64,000 nt of DNA from Plesiocystis pacifica SIR-1 (GTDB lineage Bacteria > Myxococcota_A > Polyangia > Nannocystales > Nannocystaceae), in NCBI RefSeq assembly GCF_000170895.1, contig NZ_ABCS01000045.1:1-64000 (forward strand). The letters run 5' to 3'. Position numbers and translations under genes: made by a program. Of the stretch, positions 1-9,152 are shown in pieces (positions within the stretch are counted from its first letter, which is position 1; each line of letters begins with the position of its first letter). The notes beneath the pieces were generated by a model, which saw nothing but the letters and a program-made list of their open reading frames with translations, was not told the origin of the DNA and searched no databases.

Positions 1-698
1 CGGGCCAGCTCCCAGGCGGCCGCGCGCTCGGTCCCGGCCGCGTCGAGGAGCGGCTGGTGCTCGTCGAAGCACAGCGCGGGCGTGCGCGGATCGAGGGGCC
101 CTTCCCCCGGCCGTCGAGCGCCGATGCAGTAGGCCATGGGGTCGTCGCTGCGCGTCGGCTCGTGGCAGCGCGCGCAGGCCGAGACCTCGACGAGGGCGAC
201 GTGCTGCCGCGCGCCCGTCCACTCCGGCACCCCCGCGCTCGCGGGCAGGGCCCAGCTCGCGCCGTCGCGCCAGCGCGTCGTCGCTGCTCCAGTCGTCAGG
301 GTCACGCCGCCGTGGCCGTCGTGGATCGCGTGGCAGGTCGGGCAGCCCAGGCGACCCTCGGCGGCCATGCGCCGGTGGCCCGGGCGCGTCGAGGGGTGCG
401 GGCCGTGGCAACCCACGCAGGCCTCGGCGATGGCCGCCGCCTCGCCCTGCTCCGCGCCCGACTCCTCCGGGCTGCGGTGGCAGCTCTCGCAGCTCAGGCC
501 GGCCTCGGTGTGCGGCGGCGAGAGGGCCCGCGAAGGCCCGAGGCTCGCCGCCCCGCCCACGCTCAGCTCCACGGCGAGCACCGCAGCCAGGGCCGCCGCC
601 CCGCCGAGCACCCCCGCGAGCCAACCCCGGGTGCGCGTGACGTCGCTGGTCCGCTCGTGGGCCGGCGCGCTCCGGCGGCGCTCGAGCTCGACGTTCAC
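1..698 (-). CDS. multiheme cytochrome c, C-terminus beyond the window
   Basis: Periplasmic c-type cytochrome for electron transfer; only the first 232 residues are visible. It starts with a GTG that overlaps the stop of the upstream gene in a GTGA (695-698), so the two are translationally coupled. A hydrophobic segment at about residues 26-46 is a signal anchor. Four CXXCH heme motifs follow: CESCH at residue 70, CVGCH at 94, CPTCH at 119 and CARCH at 175, with extra His residues that could be axial ligands. The spacing is typical of cytochrome c3/c7-like or NrfH-associated multiheme proteins, but no subfamily can be fixed from a partial sequence. As the last visible gene of a minus-strand cluster with a ferredoxin/membrane fusion and a second multiheme protein, it probably exchanges electrons with them. 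The heme motifs are read directly; the partner assignment is inference. Confidence 0.85.
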   Translation of the reverse strand, partial: MNVELERRRSAPAHERTSDVTRTRGWLAGVLGGAAALAAVLAVELSVGGAASLGPSRALSPPHTEAGLSCESCHRSPEESGAEQGEAAAIAEACVGCHGPHPSTRPGHRRMAAEGRLGCPTCHAIHDGHGGVTLTTGAATTRWRDGASWALPASAGVPEWTGARQHVALVEVSACARCHEPTRSDDPMAYCIGARRPGEGPLDPRTPALCFDEHQPLLDAAGTERAAAWELA

Positions 699-3157
699 GG
701 CGCGCCCCCAAACCAGGGCAGCAGACCGGCCAGGGCGGGTCCGGCCATGACCGCGACGTGCACCACCAAGGCCACGCCGAGCGCCCCGGTGAGCAAGATG
801 TGCGGCCCCAGCCACCCGCGCAGCATCGTCGTCAGCACGCGCCGCGCCGTCAGGGCCCGCAGCTCGATGCACACGTCCAAGAGCGCGTCGAGACCGGCGA
901 GGGCCTCCGCCCGGGCCTGGGGCCGCGGGCCGTCGCGGCGCAGCGGCTCCGGCAGCCAGCCCTCGACCCGCTCGCGCAGCATCGCCCGGGCCTCGCTCAC
1001 GCTCTGCCCGCGCAGGACCATCGCCGCGCCTCCGCCCAGGGTCCGCGCCCAGGGCAGCAGGTGATCGCGCGCCAGCCCCTTGAGCACGGCCGACTTGCCC
1101 GACAGCGCCCGCTGGAGTCGATCTTCGAGGCGCTCGCGCTCCGTCGCCAGATCCTCCGGCAAGGCGCCGCGACGCTCGAGGCGAGTCAAGGCCGGCGGGA
1201 TCCAGGCGTAGCTCAGGCCGCCAAAGGCCCCGAGCGCGAGGGTGATCCAGGCCAGCAGCGCGAGCAGGCCCGAGGCGTTGGCGGGCAGGCTCCAGCCCGT
1301 GTGCGCGAGGATCAGCGCCGGCAGGGCGAGGCCGAGGAGCAGGTGCGCGCGGAAGTGGGGGCGCACCCGAGAGCGCGCCCGCCCGCGGTCCGGCGCCTCG
1401 TCTGCGCGCGCGCCCTTGACCCGCGGCCGCATCCACCGTCGGACGCCGCGCTTGGGCAGGGCGTAGGCAGCCAACAGGCCCATCACCGCCGCCGCCGCCA
1501 GGCCCCCCGCCAATCCCCACGAGCGCCCCGGCGACCACCCGCCGCCCTGGTGCAGCGCGACGGCGAGGCGGCAGACGATCAGCGAGGCCGCGCCCAGGCC
1601 CGTGAGCGCCAGGGGCCACGCGAGCGCCGAGAGCTGGGCCCCGAGCGCGCCGCGGCCCTCCTCGGAGTCATCGGGCGCGTCCACACCCAGAAAGGCCGCG
1701 ACCTCGCCAAAGTCTCGCTCGGGCTCGAGGCGCACGATCGCCTCGGTCGGGCAGCTCTGCACGCACGCCGGCGCCTCGTAGGCCCGGCACGAGTCGCACT
1801 TGGTCGCCACCTCCGGGAACATGGCCAGCAGGTCCATGCCCTTGCGCTCGGCGGCTTCCCGCAGCGGCTCGCCCCAGCGCTGCTGCGCCGACGAGGGCCC
1901 TCGCGGCGCCATGCGGATGTTCTCCCACGGGCAGGCCTTGGCACACGCCCCGCAGCCCGTGCACAGCTCCTCGCGGATGAACACCTCGCCCTCGGGGTCG
2001 CGGCCCACCGCCCCCGTCGGGCAGTCGAGCATGCAGCTGGGGTTCTTGCAGTGCTGGCAGGAGTTGGGCAGGAGCAGCTCCCGCGCCGCCGGCTGGGCCG
2101 CGCCGTCGGGCTGATCGACGACCTTCAAGCGCGTGACGACCTTGTCCCCGCGCCGGACCAGGCGCGCGACCCCGTGGACCTCGGCGCAGCTCCACGCGCA
2201 GTGACCACAGCGCACGCAGGCGTCCTGGTCGATGGTCAGCAGCGAGCGCGCCATCTGCATGCGGTAGAGGTCCTGGAAGGCGTGCCGGGTCGTGCTCGGG
2301 GCCTGGGCCAGCGCCGCGGCCTCGTGGGCGTCGCGGCGCTCGTTCAGCCGGCGGGCGGCCTCGAGCAGCGCCGGGTGGCGATCGACGAGCTCGCGGTAGG
2401 CCCCGACCTCGATGCGCGAGAGCTGGGAGTGGCCCATGGCCACGGCCGTCAGCGCGCGCGCGCGACCTTCGAGGAGCTCCGCGTCGCCGAACACGTCGCC
2501 CGCGCGCAGGTAGGCCCGCACCCGCGGCTCCCCGTCGATGCCCGGGCTCTGCAGCTGGACCAGGCCGTCGGCGATGAGCCACAGGCCGTCGGGCGGATCG
2601 CCGCGCTCAAAGATCGTCTCGCCGCGGGCGCGAAACTCGGGCACCGCCGCGTCGAGCAAGCGCTCGCGCTCGAGCTCGGGGAGCTCGGCGGTCAGCGGGA
2701 CCTGGGCGAGCAGGTTGGCCGTGGCCTGACGCCGGAGCAGGCGCTGCTCGGGCGAGGCCTCCTGGAGGTCCCGGCCGCTGCGGCCGAGGGCGCGGCGAAA
2801 CAAGACCGCCGGGATCACGGCCACCTCGGCGGCCGTCTTGGCCCGGGCGTCGAGGCTGCGCAGGCCGTCCGCGGCCAGGGCCGCCTCCTCGCCGAAGGTC
2901 TCCCCGGCCCGCGCGACCCGGACCAGCCGCGCCTCGAGCTCGACCTCCGAGCTCAACGCGCGCGGCCGGGCGAGCAGCTCGACCTCCCCGCGGACGACCA
3001 CGAACAGATCGTCGCTGACGGTCCCGGCCGTGAACACGGCCTCCCCCGCTCCGAAGCTGCGCAGCTGCCCGCCCCCCTCGATGGCCCTGCGACCGCCCTC
3101 GTCGAGGCCGCGCAGCAAGGGCGCGGCGAACAGGGAGTCGGGCCAGGTCGCGGACAT
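695..3157 (-). CDS. fusion of two cNMP-binding-like domains, a four-cluster ferredoxin and a membrane domain
   Basis: 820 residues, start ATG (MSATWPDSLF); the open frame continues upstream but without coding character. Residues about 1-130 and 150-290 are two CAP_ED-type cyclic-nucleotide-binding-like folds (FGEEAAL near the first phosphate-binding cassette, FGDAELL in the second; the usual RxA is not conserved, so ligand binding is uncertain). Residues about 314-480 carry four Cys groups starting at C314, C367, C399 and C454, the layout of DmsB/NrfC/HybA-type [4Fe-4S] subunits. After residue 500 come about five membrane segments with several His, resembling a quinol-handling or cytochrome b-like module. 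It probably passes electrons between the membrane pool and the adjacent multiheme cytochromes, possibly gated by a nucleotide or by protein contact. The domains are read from motifs; the direction of flow is unknown. Confidence 0.85.
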   Translation of the reverse strand: MSATWPDSLFAAPLLRGLDEGGRRAIEGGGQLRSFGAGEAVFTAGTVSDDLFVVVRGEVELLARPRALSSEVELEARLVRVARAGETFGEEAALAADGLRSLDARAKTAAEVAVIPAVLFRRALGRSGRDLQEASPEQRLLRRQATANLLAQVPLTAELPELERERLLDAAVPEFRARGETIFERGDPPDGLWLIADGLVQLQSPGIDGEPRVRAYLRAGDVFGDAELLEGRARALTAVAMGHSQLSRIEVGAYRELVDRHPALLEAARRLNERRDAHEAAALAQAPSTTRHAFQDLYRMQMARSLLTIDQDACVRCGHCAWSCAEVHGVARLVRRGDKVVTRLKVVDQPDGAAQPAARELLLPNSCQHCKNPSCMLDCPTGAVGRDPEGEVFIREELCTGCGACAKACPWENIRMAPRGPSSAQQRWGEPLREAAERKGMDLLAMFPEVATKCDSCRAYEAPACVQSCPTEAIVRLEPERDFGEVAAFLGVDAPDDSEEGRGALGAQLSALAWPLALTGLGAASLIVCRLAVALHQGGGWSPGRSWGLAGGLAAAAVMGLLAAYALPKRGVRRWMRPRVKGARADEAPDRGRARSRVRPHFRAHLLLGLALPALILAHTGWSLPANASGLLALLAWITLALGAFGGLSYAWIPPALTRLERRGALPEDLATERERLEDRLQRALSGKSAVLKGLARDHLLPWARTLGGGAAMVLRGQSVSEARAMLRERVEGWLPEPLRRDGPRPQARAEALAGLDALLDVCIELRALTARRVLTTMLRGWLGPHILLTGALGVALVVHVAVMAGPALAGLLPWFGGAP

Positions 3158-3171
3158 GGGGCGGGCTCGGA

Positions 3172-4533
3172 TCAGGCCAACGCGCGCTCGCGCCAGGCAG
3201 CTCGCGCGGGCAGGCCGTGGTGCTCGAGGGCGGGGAGGATGACGCGCTCGACGGTCGCGTAGAACAATCGCCGGGCCTCGCTGCCTTCGCACAGCCCGAG
3301 GGCGGCCTCGCCGGTCGAGGGCTCGCCGACGCCGGCGCAGCTCGTCGCGCGCACGGGCAGGTGGGCCAGCTCGTGGTGCTCGAGCTCCGCGAAGGCCCGG
3401 CGCAGGTAGACGCCCAAGCGCGCGCGCAGCTGCGGGTCCTCGGCCGAGCCCCGCGCGAGCAGGTCCGGGAGCACGCGCCAGCCCCAGTTCGCGTGGCCGC
3501 ACTCGTCGGCGTAGATCTCGGTCAACAACCCGCGCAGGGGGCCCTCCGGCATGGTCAGCCGCTCGGCGCCGATGAGCGCCACGGCCACGGTCTCGGCGAC
3601 GCAGGCGATGCTCAGCACGTTGCGCAGCGCGGCCTCGATGGGCGTGCGCGCGTCGGGGTGCGCGGGGAAGGACTCGTCCGCCTTGGCGGGGGCGCGGGCT
3701 CGTCCACCGAGACCCTCGACGACCGCCCCACACAGCGCGCCGTGGCGGCGCTCCTCGGCCGCGAAGCCCTGCAGTCGCCCGCGCGCCCGCGCGTCGAGGC
3801 GAAAGCCCTCGCTGCGCTCGAGGGCGTCGAACTGCGCGGCGAGACCCTCGAACACCTCGGCCGAGCCGTGCTCGTTGATCATCCGCCCCAGCCAGGTCGC
3901 CCGCGCGCGGCGGGCCAAAGCCGGGCTCGCGCGCAGCCCTGCGGGGCCAAAGCGGAGCCGGGCCTGCTCGCTGGCGGCGACGCGCAGATCGAGGACAGAG
4001 GCCCGAGGCGAGCGCTGCTCGTGCCCGCGCTCGAGGCTCGGCGGCGTCGGGGGCCCCCAGGGCGTGCACTCGGGCCCGTCCCAGGCGTTGATCTGGCAGC
4101 AGTGGTAGCCCCGCATCATCCAGCCCTCGGCGTACCCGGGCACGGGCTCGTCGAGCCCCCCCTTGATGCCCTCCTCGCGCTTGCGCCGATCTTCCCAGTA
4201 AACCTGCTGCGCCTCCCCGACGAGCGCGCAGCAGTCGGCAAGCTCCGGGTTCTCGCCCCGCTTCATGTCCGAGGGCGCGAACTCCTGGTCGATCATGGCC
4301 GCGCAGGCGTCGAGGCGCGAGGTCCGGTAGGCGGCGAGCTGTTCGGCGTTGTTCGGATCCGCGGCGCTCGACTCGACGACGACGGCGGGCGGCGGCTTGA
4401 CGGAGTGCTCGCTGACGTCGTCTGGCGCGTCGCTGTGCCCGCCGCGGCAGCTCCCGCCCGCGCCCAGCAGCGCCGCGCAGCAGGTCAACCGCGCCGCAGC
4501 AGCCAGCGCACGCTCGAAGGTCTCGGTGTTCAT
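3172..4533 (-). CDS. ferritin-like domain protein with lipoprotein-like N-terminus
   Basis: 453 residues from the ATG at 4533 (MNTETF); ATGs at 4542 and 4545 are in frame and equally possible, since no clear ribosome site separates them. The N-terminus has a hydrophobic stretch with several Cys (LTCCAALLGAGGSC) resembling a lipobox. Residues about 60-160 are Cys-rich (DCCALV, YHCCQINAW). The C-terminal two thirds is a helical ferritin-like fold with carboxylate/His motifs (AEERRHG and a later DECGH) of the kind that bind a di-iron centre. It starts about 20 bp after the kinase-cytochrome gene and ends 14 bp before the cNMP/ferredoxin gene, so it is probably in the same operon. Iron oxidation or storage linked to the electron-transfer chain is plausible but unproven. 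Confidence 0.75.
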   Translation of the reverse strand: MNTETFERALAAAARLTCCAALLGAGGSCRGGHSDAPDDVSEHSVKPPPAVVVESSAADPNNAEQLAAYRTSRLDACAAMIDQEFAPSDMKRGENPELADCCALVGEAQQVYWEDRRKREEGIKGGLDEPVPGYAEGWMMRGYHCCQINAWDGPECTPWGPPTPPSLERGHEQRSPRASVLDLRVAASEQARLRFGPAGLRASPALARRARATWLGRMINEHGSAEVFEGLAAQFDALERSEGFRLDARARGRLQGFAAEERRHGALCGAVVEGLGGRARAPAKADESFPAHPDARTPIEAALRNVLSIACVAETVAVALIGAERLTMPEGPLRGLLTEIYADECGHANWGWRVLPDLLARGSAEDPQLRARLGVYLRRAFAELEHHELAHLPVRATSCAGVGEPSTGEAALGLCEGSEARRLFYATVERVILPALEHHGLPARAAWRERALA

Positions 4534-4553
4534 CCGGGCCATCATCCCACCCG

Positions 4554-7500
4554 CTAGTCGGTCAGCGCCACCGTGCGCGTGACCGTGGCGATCTCGACGA
4601 TCTCGAGGCGATCGAGCATGTCGTGGGTGACCAGGGGCCCCGAGGGACGCAGGCCGCGGGCGGCCTGGAGGGCCTCGTAGTCGGCGAAGGTGCGGACCAA
4701 AAAGGGCGGGAAGGCGCGGAACAGCAGGCTCGCCTCGACCGTCAGCGGCCCCTCGATGCCCGCCCCGAGCTCGAGCTCGTAGGTCCAGCGCAGGGGCACG
4801 CCCGGCGGGGCCGAGCGCACGTCGATGATCGCGTCGGGGCCCTCGACCACGCCGCGCCGGGCGTCGAGGGAGCCCACGGGGAAGTAGGTCTCGAACAGCG
4901 CCTCCTCGCCGGCGAGGTTGGACAGGCACGCGCCGGTGTCCGGGTCTGAGGGTGCGTCGGTGTAGCGAGCGGCCCGTGTCGCGGCCTGGGCCGCGCCCAC
5001 GGCCTGGCAGCGGCCCTCGGCGTCGATGACCCCGATGCACGAGACGCAGCGCAGGAAACCATTTTGCAGATTGATGAGGCCGCGCCCGCGAAAGCGCGTG
5101 GGCGCCGGTCGGCGGAAGGGATCGTCGGGGTTGCCGTCGAGGGCCTGCCACTGCGGGTGGTCCGGCCCGTCGACCACGTCAGCCCCGAACATGCCCAGCG
5201 GTCGGCCCTGCTCGTCGCGGAGCCGATCGTCGACGTTGACCGCCAAGAAGATCTTGTCGCGCAGGTCCTCGTCGCCGGCCCCGACCCGCCCGACCTCGTA
5301 GACCAGGCGCCCGCGCGCGTCGGTGATGCGCAGGTGCACCCAAAACTCGCGCTCTTGGGAGAAGCCCGCGGGGATCTGGTGGCCCGCGCCGGTGTTCTCG
5401 ATGTCCACGGGGAGCTCGAGGCGGCGGCCCAGCACCCGCGCCTGGCCGAGATCGAAGTGGAAGCTGCGCCCGAGCAAGAGGTCGCGGCGCTGGTCTCCGC
5501 CCAGCGGAATGCCGAGCACGTCGAGCTCGGGCTGATCGATGTAGCGCCCGTCGAACTCCGGGGTCAGCGGGATGTCGACGCCGGAGAAGTAGTGCGTGCT
5601 CAGTCCTGCCGCCTGCTCCGTCCCCGGCTCACTGACGGCCGCAGCCACGACCCCCAGGTCGGCGTACTCCCCCGGCGAGCGCGACTCGAAGTGGGTCCCC
5701 GGCGGGCAGGCCCGGCGCAGCGCCGTGATGTCGACCTCGCCCGCCACCGGAGCCGCGGGGTCCCCCGGCACGCACACCCCCGGGAAGGTGCTCATGTGGC
5801 AGTCCTGGCAGTCCGCCGGCTCGCGCCCCGCCGCGCGCTCGAGGCTCGCCCAGTCCCGCCACTCGCTGTAGGCGTTGCGCAGGCGCCGAAAGTGCTGCCC
5901 CGTCGCGGGCGTGGCCACGGCGTCGTTGCCGAACAGGCGCACGTCGTGGCAGGCCCCGCAAAAGTCGCTCGACTCGAGGTAGGCCTTCGCCTGCGGCGGC
6001 GTGCGGCGGTGGACCTCGCCGGGCACGAGCTCGGCGTCGAGGGCCGAGAGATCCGTGGGCGCGAGGAAGCCGTCGGGGTCGAGGGAGTAGCCGCTGTTGG
6101 CGATGCCCGGCTGACCCAGGTCGTCCTCGGGGCGCATGGAGAACACCCGCCCGGACGCGGTGTCGAGCCAGCTCGGGTTGCCGGCGTAGACCCCCGGCAA
6201 GGTCCCCGGCGTCGGGTTGAGCCCGGCCGCCACGGGGCCGTGGACCTGATGGCAAAAGCCGCAGTCGATGCCCTCGGAGGTCGACTCGGGCTGGAGGTCG
6301 CGCAGCGGTCGGCGGGTCGGCGAGCTCGACGAGAGCCCGTCCCACGCGGGCAGGGCCGCGAGCAGGTTCTCCCGCGGCGTGTGGCAGTTGGCGCACCACA
6401 GCGCGCCGCCGGCCCCGGTGATCGCCAGGTTCGTATTGGGGTCGCGGCAGGCCGTGCGCGGGTCCGCCTCGCGCAAGATCCCCGCGCCGCCCGGGCAGTC
6501 GTCGCTGCGCCCGGCCTGCTCCTGGATGAGGATCTCGAGGGCCTGGAAGAGCGGGCTCTTCGACGCGTGGCCCATGACCGAGCGCTTCCACTCGGCGCTC
6601 TGGCGCGGGTGGCAGCTGGCGCAGTCTTCGGGGCTGGTGTGCGCCGCGTCGAGGGGGGCGCGGGCGGGCATGGTCGGCTTGCTCGCGGACGGCTCCGGGG
6701 ACGCATCGCTCGCCCTGTCTTCGGTGGCGCCGTCGAGCAGGCTCACGATCCACGCGGAGCCCATCAGACCCAGGCCGATCGCCGCCGCGACGAAGAGCAG
6801 CGGCCGCCCTCGACGGGCGCGACGACGCGAGCTCGCTCCCGTCGCCAGGGCGCGCGCGGGCGGGGGGGGCTCGGGCGCCGCGACCGGAGCGGGCTCGAGC
6901 GGAGGGGGCTCGGGCTCCGCCCGCTTCGACTCGCCGAGCCCGTCGAGCCACTCGACGATGGCCTGAGCCGAGGCTGGGCGGCGCTGAGGATCGCCGTCGA
7001 GCAGGCGCAGCAGGCCGCTGTGCAACCCTGGCGGGAGCCCGCGCGCGATGGACTCGGGCAGCGGCGGCACCCCGCTCTCGAGGCGATCGATGGCGCTGCG
7101 CAGGCCCAGCCCCGCCAGCGGGCTCTCCCCGGCGAGCATGCGGTAGAGGATCAGGCCGAGCAGCCAGCGGTTGTCGGCCGCCGTCGGGGCGCGCCCGGCC
7201 GCGACGCTCGGCGTCAGCCACTGCCGGGGCAGGTGGGTCACGACCGGCACCGCCGCCGACCCTTGCCCGAGCGCGCTTTGGCGCAGCCCCGCGTCCGCGG
7301 GCCAACGTGGGGAGAGCTGCCCGTCCCCTTCGGCGAGCACGATCGCCGTCGGCTCGATGAGCCCCGGAACGATCTCGACCGCCTCGACCGCGACGAGCAG
7401 CGCGGCGATGCCCCGGACCACACCCACGGCCTGCTCGTGGGGCCAGGGCTCCCGCGTGCTCAGGCGATCGGCGAGGCGGGCTCCCTCGAAGCCGGCACGG

Positions 7501-7760
7501 ATCAGCCACGGCCCCTCGGCGTCGCTACCCAGCTCGACGACCCCCCCGACGCCCGCCCGGCCCAGGGTCAGCCAGCGCTCGAGCTCGACCGATCGACCAT
7601 CCTCGTCGGCCACCGCCGGGAGCCGCCAGCGCTCGCGCCCGTCCTCGAGCGCCTCGACGCTCAGACCCGCCTCATCCACGGCCACGCCCTCAGTGTCCCC
7701 AAGCTCACGCTCTCCCGGCAAGGCCGAGCTCGCCACGTCGCCGTCCCTGTCCTCGTGCAC
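4554..7760 (-). CDS. pseudokinase fused to membrane-anchored five-heme cytochrome c
   Basis: 1068 residues, GTG start. Residues about 60-285 align by eye with a Hanks kinase C-lobe (the ADNRWLLGLILYRMLAGESP helix and a terminal DPQRRPASAQAIVEWL), but no VAxK lysine, HRD or DFG can be found, so it is a degenerate kinase. A Pro-rich linker and one transmembrane helix (about 319-342) follow. The exported part has five CXXCH heme sites: C380, C456, C500, C601 and C651. A sixth CXXC at C905 lacks the His (CVSCI). The cytochrome part resembles cytochrome c-554-like multiheme proteins. First gene of the minus-strand cluster; divergent from an intact Ser/Thr kinase. Likely a sensor or scaffold in the cytoplasm joined to a redox module outside. 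The order of parts is seen; function is inference. Confidence 0.85.
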   Translation of the reverse strand: MHEDRDGDVASSALPGERELGDTEGVAVDEAGLSVEALEDGRERWRLPAVADEDGRSVELERWLTLGRAGVGGVVELGSDAEGPWLIRAGFEGARLADRLSTREPWPHEQAVGVVRGIAALLVAVEAVEIVPGLIEPTAIVLAEGDGQLSPRWPADAGLRQSALGQGSAAVPVVTHLPRQWLTPSVAAGRAPTAADNRWLLGLILYRMLAGESPLAGLGLRSAIDRLESGVPPLPESIARGLPPGLHSGLLRLLDGDPQRRPASAQAIVEWLDGLGESKRAEPEPPPLEPAPVAAPEPPPPARALATGASSRRRARRGRPLLFVAAAIGLGLMGSAWIVSLLDGATEDRASDASPEPSASKPTMPARAPLDAAHTSPEDCASCHPRQSAEWKRSVMGHASKSPLFQALEILIQEQAGRSDDCPGGAGILREADPRTACRDPNTNLAITGAGGALWCANCHTPRENLLAALPAWDGLSSSSPTRRPLRDLQPESTSEGIDCGFCHQVHGPVAAGLNPTPGTLPGVYAGNPSWLDTASGRVFSMRPEDDLGQPGIANSGYSLDPDGFLAPTDLSALDAELVPGEVHRRTPPQAKAYLESSDFCGACHDVRLFGNDAVATPATGQHFRRLRNAYSEWRDWASLERAAGREPADCQDCHMSTFPGVCVPGDPAAPVAGEVDITALRRACPPGTHFESRSPGEYADLGVVAAAVSEPGTEQAAGLSTHYFSGVDIPLTPEFDGRYIDQPELDVLGIPLGGDQRRDLLLGRSFHFDLGQARVLGRRLELPVDIENTGAGHQIPAGFSQEREFWVHLRITDARGRLVYEVGRVGAGDEDLRDKIFLAVNVDDRLRDEQGRPLGMFGADVVDGPDHPQWQALDGNPDDPFRRPAPTRFRGRGLINLQNGFLRCVSCIGVIDAEGRCQAVGAAQAATRAARYTDAPSDPDTGACLSNLAGEEALFETYFPVGSLDARRGVVEGPDAIIDVRSAPPGVPLRWTYELELGAGIEGPLTVEASLLFRAFPPFLVRTFADYEALQAARGLRPSGPLVTHDMLDRLEIVEIATVTRTVALTD

Positions 7761-8001
7761 GCCGGCCGGAAACGCCGGCTGGGGGCGAAGGCTTTCGACT
7801 CGGATAATTTGATCGCCAGCGGTGCAAGTCGATCACCCGGACCGGCCGTTGCGGCCCTCGATGGCCGCCCCCCTGCTGCCCCTCCCCGCCGCCGACGCCT
7901 CCCCCGACCGGGCGAACTCGCGCGCTGGAGCCGAGGCCGAGGACACCACCCCGTCCCTGGTGTTGTACAAAGAAGGGGAGGGTGAAGAGGGTTCAGCCAG
8001 C
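7761..8001. promoter_or_regulatory. divergent intergenic region between cytochrome cluster and kinase
   Basis: 241 bp separate the two divergent starts. A GATAAT lies at 7803-7808 on the plus strand, in the one AT-rich patch, 13 nt before an in-frame GTG at 7822 that would extend the kinase by 60 residues. No clear -35 box is seen. The segment 7970-8001 is purine-rich and could supply the ribosome site for the ATG at 8002. Confidence 0.35.
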
Positions 8002-9117
<1,116 letters not shown>

Positions 9118-9152
9118 CCGCACCCAGGACCACCAAGGACACCAAGGACACC

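Noticed and set aside
758..3262. 834-residue plus-strand frame
   Set aside because: Antiparallel shadow of the cNMP/ferredoxin gene; the real frame has Cys clusters and membrane helices.
57..4069. Long open frames on the plus strand over 57-4069
   Set aside because: They are Arg/Ala/Pro-rich shadows of the minus-strand cytochrome cluster; no motifs and wrong third-base composition.
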